The notes beneath the pieces were generated by a model that searched no databases, was not told the DNA's origin, and saw only the letters and a program-made list of their open reading frames with translations. The position numbers were made by a program, and so were the translations under genes. A stretch of 64,000 nt of DNA from JBAZMA01 sp041649995 (GTDB lineage: Bacteria; Omnitrophota; Gorgyraeia; Velamenicoccales; Velamenicoccaceae): positions 186,001 to 250,000 of the forward strand of contig JBAZMA010000001.1 in assembly GCA_041649995.1 (NCBI GenBank), written 5' to 3'. This document shows, one piece after another, positions 7,322 to 14,887 of the stretch (the stretch's first letter is position 1; each line of letters begins with the position of its first letter).

Positions 7322-8134
7322 ATGATCAAACAGATAGAAATCAATGATACGCAATTTAACGCCCTGGTCTTGAAAGCTTCTTTGCCGGTGCTTTTGGAGT
7401 GCGCCAGCCCCGAATGCATCATCTGCAAGACTATGGCGGAACGGATCATCGAAGCCGGCAAGGAATATAAAGAGCAGATGCTTTTTCTGCGGTTGAACGT
7501 TAACGATAACCGGCGCTGGCAGGATTACGGCGTGCGCGTTATTCCGACCCTTTTGTATTTCAAGGACGGGGAGCTTTTGGCCAGGCAGGAGAATTTTCCG
7601 GAGATCGAGGAGATCCACGCGCAGATCAAAACCATGGTCGCCGGCCAGCAGAAGTCTTCGGACTTGAAGGACGAATTCAAAAGCGCCATCGACCTGGAAA
7701 GGTCGGCGGCGCTGTTCTACAAATACGTTTTTACCAATGCCAAGAACGGCAGGATGAAGGAGCGTTTTCGTTCCATGCATCATCAGGCCGTTTCTCACGC
7801 GGAAGTCCTGGAAAAAAAATACAGGGAAATGACGGGCGAAAGTTACGCGGCGGCCAAAGGCCCTGTTTCCGGCCTTGAGCCTCAGCGTTTTTCCCTGCTG
7901 GGGGCCCTGAAAGCGTCTATCCGGCTGGAAAAAATGCTTCTGGTCTTTTATAAAAAACTCGCCAAGAAAAAATTGCGGGCCCCGGACAAGGAACTGTTTA
8001 AGCAAATGGCCCGTCAGGAGAACGCGCATTTGAAGGCCGTGGAAAAGGAAAAACGGTTTTCCCAGCGTAAGGAAATGGAAAGCTCTATGGAATTATCCGA
8101 GCAGTCTGTCTGGCTTCAAAAGTTTTCGGAATAA
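7322..8134 (+). CDS. Thioredoxin-ferritin-like fusion protein
   Basis: A 270-residue two-domain protein. Residues 1-105 are thioredoxin-like: VLLECASPECIICK contains a CIIC pair (C32, C35) in place of WCGPC, and the cis-proline region is VRVIPTLLYFKDGELL. Residues about 115-265 form a rubrerythrin/ferritin-like four-helix bundle: AIDLERSAALFYKY and MHHQAVSHAEVLEKK, then ASIRLEKMLLVFYKK and MARQENAHLKAVEKE. The first ExxH site reads QAVSH, so one di-iron half-site looks altered. It probably reduces peroxide or handles iron with electrons from the thioredoxin domain. It heads a run with glutaredoxin and trxB. Confidence 0.75.
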   Translation: MIKQIEINDTQFNALVLKASLPVLLECASPECIICKTMAERIIEAGKEYKEQMLFLRLNVNDNRRWQDYGVRVIPTLLYFKDGELLARQENFPEIEEIHAQIKTMVAGQQKSSDLKDEFKSAIDLERSAALFYKYVFTNAKNGRMKERFRSMHHQAVSHAEVLEKKYREMTGESYAAAKGPVSGLEPQRFSLLGALKASIRLEKMLLVFYKKLAKKKLRAPDKELFKQMARQENAHLKAVEKEKRFSQRKEMESSMELSEQSVWLQKFSE

Positions 8135-8145
8135 GGAGGTTTCTC

Positions 8146-8376
8146 ATGGCTATCAAAGTTTACTCCACGCCGACATGCCCTTATTGTCTTCGATTGAAGA
8201 AATATCTCTCGGACGAGGGTGTTTCTTTTGACAATATCGATGTCGCTTCAGATGAACCCGGCCTGCGGGAAATGGTGAATGTTTCGGGGCAGATGGGGGT
8301 TCCTGTCGTCGTTATCGACGGAGAGGTGATCGTCGGCTTTGACCAGGCCAAGATCGCCCAAAAACTGGGGATCTAG
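8146..8376 (+). CDS. Glutaredoxin-like protein
   Basis: A 76-residue glutaredoxin/NrdH-type protein with the dithiol motif CPYC (C11, C14) after VYSTPT, the MGVPVVVIDGEVIVGFD cis-proline and glutathione-site region, and family-typical length. It acts as a small dithiol electron carrier. It is followed 3 bases later by thioredoxin reductase, which is probably its reductant (an NrdH-like arrangement). A strong AAGGAGG stands upstream. Confidence 0.9.
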   Translation: MAIKVYSTPTCPYCLRLKKYLSDEGVSFDNIDVASDEPGLREMVNVSGQMGVPVVVIDGEVIVGFDQAKIAQKLGI

Positions 8377-8379
8377 ACC

Positions 8380-9294
8380 ATGATGGATTTGGTCATTATC
8401 GGCGCCGGCCCGGCCGGGATCACGGCCGCGATCTACGCGGCCAGAAAAAGCCTGGATTTTGTCCTGCTGTCAAAAGATCTGGGCGGCCAGGCCGCGCTCA
8501 GTTCCGATGTGGAAAATTATACAGGCTATCAGTTCATCACGGGCCCGGACCTGGTTTCCAAATTTGAAGAACATCTCAAGCAATTCAATATACGGTTTCA
8601 TATCGGAGAACAGGTCCGCGGTGTTTCAAAGAAGGCGGATGCCTCGTTTGTCGTAGACAGCGATAAAGGGTCCTATGAATCCAGGACCGTCCTTGTGGCC
8701 TCCGGCCGCAGGCCCCGCTGGCTGGATATTCCCGGAGACCGCGAGTTTCGCAACAAAGGGGTCAGCTATTGCGCGACCTGCGACGGTCCGCTTTTTTCAG
8801 GCAAGGCCGTTGCCATTATCGGGGGAGGCAATTCCGCGCTGGACGCCTGCCTTCAGATGATGCCGATCGCGCAGAAGATTTATCTTGTGAATGTCAATCC
8901 GTCCTTAGACGGCGATGAGGTCATGCGGCGCAAGGTCCAGGAATCGCCCAAGGTCGAGATCCTCAATAACGCGCGTTCCCGGGAGGTGTTGGGAGACGGT
9001 TTTGTGAAAGGGCTTAAAGTTGCCGTGAACGGGGCCGAGCGCGAGCTGTCCGTCGAGGGTGTTTTTGTCGAGATCGGCTCTGTTCCCAATAACGAGATGG
9101 CGGATTTTGTCGGCAAGAACCCTTACGGGGAGATCGTTGTCGATCATCTCAATCAGACCAACGTGCCGGGTGTTTTCGCGGCCGGCGACGTCACGAATGT
9201 GCCTGAAAAACAGATCATTGTGGCCGCGGGCGAAGGCGCCAAGGCCGTCCTGGGGATCTTTCGCTATTTGTCGCAGAGAGGGCAGGAGTCATGA
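8380..9294 (+). CDS. trxB: Thioredoxin reductase
   Basis: A 304-residue flavoenzyme that moves electrons from NAD(P)H to thioredoxin- or glutaredoxin-type partners. It has the FAD motif GAGPAG (8-13), the redox pair CATC (C131, C134) in SYCATCDGP, the nucleotide motif IIGGGNSALDA, and the C-terminal FAD block GVFAAGDVT. Size and order are those of low-molecular-weight TrxB. Preceding genes encode thioredoxin-like and glutaredoxin substrates; the following cutA overlaps by 4 bases. Confidence 0.95.
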   Translation: MMDLVIIGAGPAGITAAIYAARKSLDFVLLSKDLGGQAALSSDVENYTGYQFITGPDLVSKFEEHLKQFNIRFHIGEQVRGVSKKADASFVVDSDKGSYESRTVLVASGRRPRWLDIPGDREFRNKGVSYCATCDGPLFSGKAVAIIGGGNSALDACLQMMPIAQKIYLVNVNPSLDGDEVMRRKVQESPKVEILNNARSREVLGDGFVKGLKVAVNGAERELSVEGVFVEIGSVPNNEMADFVGKNPYGEIVVDHLNQTNVPGVFAAGDVTNVPEKQIIVAAGEGAKAVLGIFRYLSQRGQES

Positions 9295-9644
9295 GGTATT
9301 GCGTGGTCCTGATCACGACGCCACGGGGCGGGGAACCGGAATCTTTAAGCCGCCTGTTGCTTAAAAAAAATCTTTGCGCCTGCGTGAACATCGTCAGGGG
9401 AATCCAATCTTTTTTTTGGTGGAAAGGCAGGATCGACCGGGCGTCGGAAGCGCTCCTGGTCGTTAAAACCGAACAGAGGCTTCTGACGCGCCTGATCCGC
9501 GAGGTGAGGGGGGCCCACAGCTACAGCGTTTGTGAAGTGCTCGCTTTGCCGGTCCTGAAAGGGAATAAACCTTATCTGGATTGGATCTCGTCTTCTTTGT
9601 CTGGCGCCTCCGGAGGCAAGCGCAGGAAAGGACAATCGGTATGA
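9291..9644 (+). CDS. cutA: Divalent-cation tolerance protein CutA
   Basis: A 117-residue CutA1 trimeric protein: VVLITTPRGGEPESLSRLLL, LCACVNIVRGIQSFFWWKG, EALLVVKTEQRLLTRLIREV and the C-terminal LDWISSSL. CutA proteins bind copper and affect divalent metal tolerance; the physiological role is debated. Both ends overlap neighbours by ATGA, placing it in the redox operon. The C-terminus carries a basic GGKRRKG tail beyond the usual end. Confidence 0.92.
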   Translation: MRYCVVLITTPRGGEPESLSRLLLKKNLCACVNIVRGIQSFFWWKGRIDRASEALLVVKTEQRLLTRLIREVRGAHSYSVCEVLALPVLKGNKPYLDWISSSLSGASGGKRRKGQSV

Positions 9645-10312
9645 TCTCAGGCGGAAATCCCTTTGAATTTATTTTCGCGTTCGGGGCGGGGGTCCTGGTC
9701 AGTTTTTCGCCTTGCGTCTATCCGCTTCTGCCCATCACTGTCGGCTATATCGGGGCCACGGGCCAGAAGGACAGGTTCCACGCGTTTATGTTGAGCCTGA
9801 TCTATGTCCTGGGGATGGCTATTACCTACAGCATCCTGGGTGTCTTTGCCAGCATGACGGGAAAGATCTTCGGGCAGATCAGCTCCAGCCCCCTGTCTTT
9901 TTTCATTATCGGCAATATCTGCATTGTCTTCGGCCTGTCCATGCTGGGTGTTTTTGAATTGCATCTTCCGGAATTCTTTCTCAGGAAGGTCAGGGCAAGA
10001 AAATCCAAATTTTCCGTGTTTCTTTTAGGCATGACCTCAGGCCTGATCGTGGGGCCCTGCACAGCTCCCGTATTGGGAGCCATCCTTGTCTTCGTGGCCA
10101 CAAAGCAGAACCTGCTTTATGGGATTTTTCTTTTATTCAGTTTTGCCTACGGGATGGGCGCTCTCTTGATCCTGGCGGGGACGTTCAGCGGAATGCTGGC
10201 GAGCCTGCCGAAGTCCGGGCATTGGATGTATACGGTCGAAAAGATCGGCGGGATCCTTTTGATCCTGACCGGTGAATATTTTCTCATCAATATGGGGAGG
10301 GCTTTGGTATGA
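9641..10312 (+). CDS. ccdA: CcdA-type transmembrane thiol-disulfide transporter
   Basis: A 223-residue six-helix membrane protein of the CcdA/DsbD-beta family. It carries reducing equivalents across the inner membrane to periplasmic thioredoxin-like proteins. The two essential cysteines sit in SFSPCVYPLLP (C25) and VGPCTAPVLG (C140), at equivalent places of the internal repeat. The start at 9641 overlaps the cutA stop; the frame upstream would lie wholly in cutA. The next gene encodes an exported thioredoxin, its likely partner. Confidence 0.93.
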   Translation: MISGGNPFEFIFAFGAGVLVSFSPCVYPLLPITVGYIGATGQKDRFHAFMLSLIYVLGMAITYSILGVFASMTGKIFGQISSSPLSFFIIGNICIVFGLSMLGVFELHLPEFFLRKVRARKSKFSVFLLGMTSGLIVGPCTAPVLGAILVFVATKQNLLYGIFLLFSFAYGMGALLILAGTFSGMLASLPKSGHWMYTVEKIGGILLILTGEYFLINMGRALV

Positions 10313-10806
10313 ACAGGGCTTTTAGAAAACTCTTTCTTCTGGCTGTGGCGGTTATCCTGTTGTTTTCTTCTCAGAATGCCTCGGCGGCGGCCATGAAAAA
10401 GGTCAGGCTGACCGGGACCCAGGCCCCTGATTTTTCGCTGGCGACGACCAGGGATACGCGGGTATCTTTTTCCCGCGAAAAGGCGAAACCGGCGATGCTG
10501 TTCTTTTTTACGACCTGGTGCCCTTATTGCCGCGAGAAGATGCCTTTTGTGGCGCAGGAGCGCCAGAAGGCGCAAGGGGTGGAGATCATCCCGATTGACG
10601 TGGGGGAATCCAAGGCCAAAGTCCTTTCCTACGCCGAAAAAGCCGGCTTGCCGTTTGCGGTCCTTCTCGATAGCGATGGCCGCGTTTCCGAATCTTACGG
10701 GGTTATCGGAGTCCCCACGATTGTCCTGATCTCAGGAGACGGGACCATCGTCTGGACAGGTAACGATATTCCTTCTAATTACCAGGAGATCCTGGAGAAG
10801 AAGTAG
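10309..10806 (+). CDS. Exported TlpA/ResA-like thiol-disulfide oxidoreductase
   Basis: A 165-residue periplasmic thioredoxin. A Sec signal peptide (about 1-27, ending ASAA) precedes APDFSLATT and the redox motif CPYC (C71, C74) in FFFTTWCPYCREKMPF. The cis-proline stretch is YGVIGVPTIVLI. It probably receives electrons from the upstream CcdA protein (4-base overlap) and reduces disulfides in exported proteins. No cytochrome c maturation genes are in the window, so the client is unknown. Confidence 0.9.
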   Translation: MNRAFRKLFLLAVAVILLFSSQNASAAAMKKVRLTGTQAPDFSLATTRDTRVSFSREKAKPAMLFFFTTWCPYCREKMPFVAQERQKAQGVEIIPIDVGESKAKVLSYAEKAGLPFAVLLDSDGRVSESYGVIGVPTIVLISGDGTIVWTGNDIPSNYQEILEKK

Positions 10807-10844
10807 ATTAAAGCGCCAAAGATTCAAAGAGTCTTTGTTTTCCC

Positions 10845-10873
10845 TTGACAGGTAGGCTCCGGCGGTGTAGAAT
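10845..10873 (+). promoter_or_regulatory. perR promoter
   Basis: TTGACA, 17 bp, TAGAAT, followed at once by the AT-rich operator palindrome. The predicted +1 (about 10880) falls inside that palindrome. Confidence 0.8.
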
Positions 10874-10897
10874 TAATAATAATAATGATTATTAATT
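10871..10897. promoter_or_regulatory. PerR/Fur-type operator, 7-1-7 inverted repeat
   Basis: The core TAATAATGATTATTA (10880-10894) is a perfect 7-1-7 palindrome. It differs from the PerR box (TTATAATNATTATAA) and the Fur 7-1-7 box (TGATAATNATTATCA) only at the second and second-last positions. The surrounding 27 bases form a near-palindrome with a single mismatched pair. It overlaps the transcription start of perR, so it should mediate autorepression. Confidence 0.75.
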
Positions 10898-11008
10898 TCT
10901 CTCTGCCACTTCAAAGCGGTCCTTCTCCCGCCCCTTTTATCCACGCCTAAGGCCTGATCATCTAAAGCCTTATCCTTTTAAAAGGCAAGAAGAAGAGGAG
11001 CCTGTTTC

Positions 11009-11419
11009 ATGAATGCCAGTCCTCAGAATTACCGTATCACCAAGCAAAGGCAAAAAATCCTCGAACTTTTGACAAATACGCGTGAGCATCCGACCGCGGA
11101 TCAGATTTATAAGAAGCTCAAGGGTAAATTTCCCCGCCTGAGCCTGGGGACGGTTTACAGGAATTTGAGGATCCTCAAAGAACAGGGCCAGATCTGGGAG
11201 CTGGATTTCGGGACGGGCTTAAGCCATTTTGACGCCGTCGTTCACTCCCATTATCATTTTATCTGCAAGAATTGCCGCAAGATCTATGATATCCGCATTC
11301 CCTCCATCAAAGAGCTGGACGAGAGGGTCCGCACGTTGACGGGTTTCAGGATCTATTCTCACAGGCTGGAGTTTTTCGGGCTTTGCGACGCCTGCAATGA
11401 GCGGCAGATCGTCCGGTAG
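11009..11419 (+). CDS. perR: Peroxide-responsive repressor PerR (Fur family)
   Basis: A 136-residue Fur-family regulator. The DNA-binding half contains TKQRQKILELL, HPTADQIYKKLKGKFP and SLGTVYRNLRIL. The regulatory iron ligands of B. subtilis PerR (H37, D85, H91, H93, D104) are all present at a constant offset of ten: H27, D75, H81, H83, D94. The structural zinc cysteines are C86/C89 and C126/C129. D94 rather than glutamate, plus the HFDAV block, favours PerR over Fur. A matching operator lies over its own promoter. Redox and oxygen-defence genes surround it and are plausible targets, though I found no second operator. Confidence 0.92.
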   Translation: MNASPQNYRITKQRQKILELLTNTREHPTADQIYKKLKGKFPRLSLGTVYRNLRILKEQGQIWELDFGTGLSHFDAVVHSHYHFICKNCRKIYDIRIPSIKELDERVRTLTGFRIYSHRLEFFGLCDACNERQIVR

Positions 11420-11467
11420 ATCTTTGTTTCCCGCGGCCGTTTCTCTTTAAAACCTCTGCAAAAAGTC

Positions 11468-11496
11468 TTGATTTTCTCTGAGTTACCTAATATAAT
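11468..11496 (+). promoter_or_regulatory. Promoter of the porGDAB operon
   Basis: TTGATT, 17 bp, TATAAT. The predicted +1 near 11503 leaves a leader of about 96 bases before porG. No PerR-type palindrome is visible here. Confidence 0.75.
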
Positions 11497-11598
11497 AAAA
11501 ATCCCTTTTGTCACCGATGCCTAATCAAACTAAAAGATCGCTTTCCGGAAAGAATATTCTTTAATCGTTTGTTTAGATACAAAGATATGGAGGAGTCA

Positions 11599-12162
11599 AT
11601 GAAGGAGATCAGGATCCACGCCAGGGCCGGCCAGGGGGCTATCACCACAGCGGGTATTCTAGGATATGCCTACTTCCTGAAAGGTCAGTATCCCTACGCG
11701 TTCCCGCATTTCGGCGCGGCCCGCATGGGCGCGCCCATGAACGCCTTCGTCAGGATCGACGATAAGCCGGTCCGGCTCAGGAGCCAGGTGTATAACCCCG
11801 ATTTTTTGATCGTTGTCGACGCGACGCTCATGCGCGGATTCAACTGTTATGTCGGGTTCAAGGAGGACGGGATCGCCGTCATCAATGAGAGGGAAGGGAT
11901 GGAGATCCCCAAGCCTCAGGGCAGACAGAAGGTCTTCGTGGTTCCGGGCAACAAGATCTCAACGGATATCATGGGCAGGGCCCTTTTGGGCAATACCGTG
12001 CTTCTGGGGGCCTACGCGGCCGCCACAGGGCAGCTGACTTTGGAAGATCTGGCGAATGCCATTCGGGAACGGTTTGGAGATAAAGGCCAGAAGATCGTGG
12101 ATATGAATGTCGAAGCCATCAAAAGAGGCTATGAATTCATTAAAGAGAAAGCCAAGTCTTAG
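11599..12162 (+). CDS. porG: Pyruvate:ferredoxin oxidoreductase, gamma subunit
   Basis: A 187-residue gamma subunit of a 2-oxoacid:ferredoxin oxidoreductase, which helps bind coenzyme A in the heterotetramer. The family blocks are IRIHARAGQGAITTAGILGY, PHFGAARMGAPMNAFVRID and the later GNTVLLGAYAA. The ATG at 11599 is chosen because GGAGGAG (11589-11595) lies just ahead and homologues begin MKEIRIHGR-like. The gene order gamma, delta, alpha, beta matches archaeal and thermophile POR operons; pyruvate is inferred as the substrate. Confidence 0.9.
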   Translation: MKEIRIHARAGQGAITTAGILGYAYFLKGQYPYAFPHFGAARMGAPMNAFVRIDDKPVRLRSQVYNPDFLIVVDATLMRGFNCYVGFKEDGIAVINEREGMEIPKPQGRQKVFVVPGNKISTDIMGRALLGNTVLLGAYAAATGQLTLEDLANAIRERFGDKGQKIVDMNVEAIKRGYEFIKEKAKS

Positions 12163-12181
12163 TTTTTAAGGAGGATCCATC

Positions 12182-12445
12182 ATGATAGGCCATATGACAT
12201 CCAAACCGGGCTCCAGCACAGCGAACAAGACCGGTTCCTGGAGAACGGAAGCAAAGCCGAAATTTCTGCGGAAGAACTGCATTGCCTGCCGCATGTGTGT
12301 TTACATCTGCCCGGAAGGCATTATCGAGGGGAAGGGCAAGAACGAATTTTCCTGTGACCTGAATTATTGCAAAGGCTGCGGAAGCTGCGCGAAGGTCTGT
12401 CCTAAAAAAGATATCGAGATGATCGCCGAAATGGAAAAGGAATAG
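12182..12445 (+). CDS. porD: Pyruvate:ferredoxin oxidoreductase, delta (ferredoxin) subunit
   Basis: An 87-residue 2[4Fe-4S] ferredoxin subunit. Two cluster motifs are visible: CIACRMCVYICPEG and CKGCGSCAKVCPKK. The N-terminal GSWRTEAKP is the standard PorD lead-in. It relays electrons from the thiamine site on the beta subunit to external ferredoxin, possibly the one encoded at 17906. A GGAGG stands ahead of the start. Confidence 0.93.
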   Translation: MIGHMTSKPGSSTANKTGSWRTEAKPKFLRKNCIACRMCVYICPEGIIEGKGKNEFSCDLNYCKGCGSCAKVCPKKDIEMIAEMEKE

Positions 12446-12488
12446 GCGCAAGATTTTATTTGATGAGAGCACAAGGGGGGATATTCCA

Positions 12489-13667
12489 ATGAAAGAATTT
12501 ATCGAGGGTTCCCACGCGGTAGCCCAGATCGTCAAGAGATGCCGGCCCGGCGTTGTTTCGGCTTATCCGATCACGCCGCAGACGCACATCGTCGAAGATC
12601 TGGCCCAGATGGTTTCCAATAAGGAGCTGGACGCGCAGTTTGTGAACGTGGAAAGCGAGCATTCGGCCGCTTCCGTGGTCCTGGGCGCCGAAGCCACGGG
12701 TGTGCGTTCCTACACCGCCACCAGTTCGCAGGGGCTGCTTTTGATGACGGAGGTCGTTTTCAATATCGCCGGGATGCGTTTGCCTGTCGTCATGACGACC
12801 GCCAACCGCGCCATTTCCGCCCCCATCAACATATGGAACGACCAGCAGGACGTGATGGCAGTCAGGGATTCCGGCTGGGTCCTGTTGTTCGCCGAAAGCG
12901 TGCAGGAAGCCGTTGACCTGCATCTGCAGGCCTACAAGCTGGGGGAGGACCCCGATGTTATGCTTCCGGTGATGGTCAATATGGACGGTTTTATCCTGAC
13001 TCATGGCATGGAAGTGGTGGATATGCCCACGCAGGAACAGGTGGACGCGTATCTGCCGCCTTATAAGACGACTTATAAACTGGATGTGGATGACCCCAAG
13101 ACCATGGGGTATCTGGCGGATCCGGATTATTATCTCGAGATCCGGTCTCTGGTCCAGGAAACACACCGGGAGCTTTTGGAAAAAATTCCCCAGATGGCGT
13201 CGGAATTTCAAAAGACCTTCGGCCGCGAATGCGGCGGCTTGATACAGACCTACCGGATGGAAGACGCCGACCAGGCTTTTATCGCGGCGGGTTCCGTCTG
13301 CGGTACTATCCGGCAGGCGATCGACGAATTGCGCGAAAAAGGCAAAAAGGTGGGCTTGGTCAAAATCGCCTGTTACAGACCTTTCCCAAAAGCGGCGCTG
13401 GTCGCGGCCCTCAAGAACGTCAAAGAGGCCGCGGTTGTCGATAAAAGCATTTCCCTGGGCGGATTCGGTCCGTTTTACACGGATGCGACCTCGTCTCTTT
13501 CGTCTTTGGGGGCCGGCATGCCTAAGGTCAGCGGCTTTGTCCTTGGCTTGGGCGGCAGGGATATTACCGTAAAATCCATCCACGATGTTTATGAAAAACT
13601 GTCCGGCAGGCAGGTGGATTGTGAATTCATCGGCCTGAAACAGGAATTGCTGGCAGAGACGGAATAA
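12489..13667 (+). CDS. porA: Pyruvate:ferredoxin oxidoreductase, alpha subunit
   Basis: A 392-residue alpha subunit holding the pyrimidine-side thiamine-diphosphate domain. Typical blocks are EGSHAVAQIVKRC, VSAYPITPQTHIVEDLAQM, NVESEHSAASVVLGAEATG and RSYTATSSQGLLLMTEV. The C-terminal transketolase-C-like domain includes VGLVKIACYRPFPKAAL. The complex oxidises pyruvate to acetyl-CoA, CO2 and reduced ferredoxin in the cytoplasm. A GGGGGGA-type ribosome site precedes it. Confidence 0.93.
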   Translation: MKEFIEGSHAVAQIVKRCRPGVVSAYPITPQTHIVEDLAQMVSNKELDAQFVNVESEHSAASVVLGAEATGVRSYTATSSQGLLLMTEVVFNIAGMRLPVVMTTANRAISAPINIWNDQQDVMAVRDSGWVLLFAESVQEAVDLHLQAYKLGEDPDVMLPVMVNMDGFILTHGMEVVDMPTQEQVDAYLPPYKTTYKLDVDDPKTMGYLADPDYYLEIRSLVQETHRELLEKIPQMASEFQKTFGRECGGLIQTYRMEDADQAFIAAGSVCGTIRQAIDELREKGKKVGLVKIACYRPFPKAALVAALKNVKEAAVVDKSISLGGFGPFYTDATSSLSSLGAGMPKVSGFVLGLGGRDITVKSIHDVYEKLSGRQVDCEFIGLKQELLAETE

Positions 13668-13713
13668 AAGATTTTCTTACAGATCGTTCAACATAACAAT
13701 TGCGAGGAAAATT

Positions 13714-14583
13714 ATGGCAGAAACGTTACTGAAACCCGGACATACAGCGTGCGCGGGATGCGGACAGGCGATCGCCGCCAGACTTGTTATTGACGCGGCG
13801 GGTAAGAATACGATCATCGCCAATAATACGGGCTGCCTGGAAGTTTTTTCGACGAAATACCCTGAATCTTCCTGGTGCGTGCCGTGGATCCATTCCTTGT
13901 TTGAAAATTGTTCGGCTGTCGCTTCGGGCATCGAATCGGGCTTAAAATATCTCGGCAAAAAAGACGCGATCAATGTCATCGCCCAGGCCGGCGACGGCGG
14001 CACCGCCGATATCGGCCTTCAGGCGCTTTCCGGAATGCTGGAGAGGGGCCATGATGTTCTCTTCGTTTGTTATGATAATGAGGCCTATATGAACACCGGC
14101 ATCCAGCGCAGCGGTCTGACGCCGACGACGTCCAACACGACGACAACGCCTCCGGGTTCGGCGTCCACAGGCAACCCGCGTCCGAAAAAACCCATGCCGG
14201 ACATCGCCGCGGCGCACGGGATTCCTTATGTCGCGACAGCCTCCGCCGGTTACCCGCAGGACATCCAGAAGAAAGTCAAGAAGGCCTTAAGCATTAAAGG
14301 GCCGAAGTATATGCAGATCCATGTGCCCTGTCCTTTGGGATGGCGCCATGAATCCAACATGACGCTTGAAGTCGCTAAATTAGCCGTTGAAACGGGATTG
14401 TATCCTATTTTTGAATATGAGAACGGAAAGCTTATCCCCCGCAAGATCGCCCTCATTAAGCCGGTTGAAGAATATCTCAAGGCCCAGGGGCGTTTCAAGC
14501 ATCTCTTGAAAGATCCGCAAGCCATCAAAGAGGTCCAGGCTATTGCGGACTTTAATATCGCCAAATACGGCCTTAAAGCATAG
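13714..14583 (+). CDS. porB: Pyruvate:ferredoxin oxidoreductase, beta subunit
   Basis: A 289-residue beta subunit that binds thiamine diphosphate and one [4Fe-4S] cluster. The thiamine motif is GDGGTADIGLQALS; cluster cysteines include CAGCGQ near the N-terminus and CPLGWRHE late. YDNEAYMNTGIQRSGLTP is diagnostic for PorB. It completes the operon, and the rubredoxin gene follows 9 bases after the stop. Confidence 0.94.
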   Translation: MAETLLKPGHTACAGCGQAIAARLVIDAAGKNTIIANNTGCLEVFSTKYPESSWCVPWIHSLFENCSAVASGIESGLKYLGKKDAINVIAQAGDGGTADIGLQALSGMLERGHDVLFVCYDNEAYMNTGIQRSGLTPTTSNTTTTPPGSASTGNPRPKKPMPDIAAAHGIPYVATASAGYPQDIQKKVKKALSIKGPKYMQIHVPCPLGWRHESNMTLEVAKLAVETGLYPIFEYENGKLIPRKIALIKPVEEYLKAQGRFKHLLKDPQAIKEVQAIADFNIAKYGLKA

Positions 14584-14592
14584 AGGTGAGCC

Positions 14593-14751
14593 ATGGAAAA
14601 GTGGGAATGTATTGTTTGTGGATATATCTACGATCCGGCCAAGGGTGATCCGGATAACGGTGTGGCCCCTGGAACGAAATTTGAAGATATCCCTGATACC
14701 TGGGTCTGTCCGGAATGCGGCGTAACAAAAGATAATTTCCGCAAGCTTTAG
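14593..14751 (+). CDS. Rubredoxin
   Basis: A 52-residue rubredoxin. The iron ligands are C6/C9 (CIVCG) and C39/C42 (CPECG), with the conserved YIYDPAKGDPDNG and TWVCPEC blocks. It carries single electrons, most plausibly to the flavodiiron protein encoded downstream for O2 or NO reduction; partnership is inferred from proximity. A GAGGTGAG ribosome site precedes the ATG. Confidence 0.97.
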   Translation: MEKWECIVCGYIYDPAKGDPDNGVAPGTKFEDIPDTWVCPECGVTKDNFRKL

Positions 14752-14887
14752 TCCGTGGCTCCTTGCCGCGGGCAGGAGATTTTTCCGGATCAACCCAAAA
14801 ATAGTTTCTCGCCTTTATTGAGGCGGATGAAAGCGGTTCGCAGCCTTCCTTAATTCCCCAAGAGAAGAATTATCAGGCGAGGTCGCT

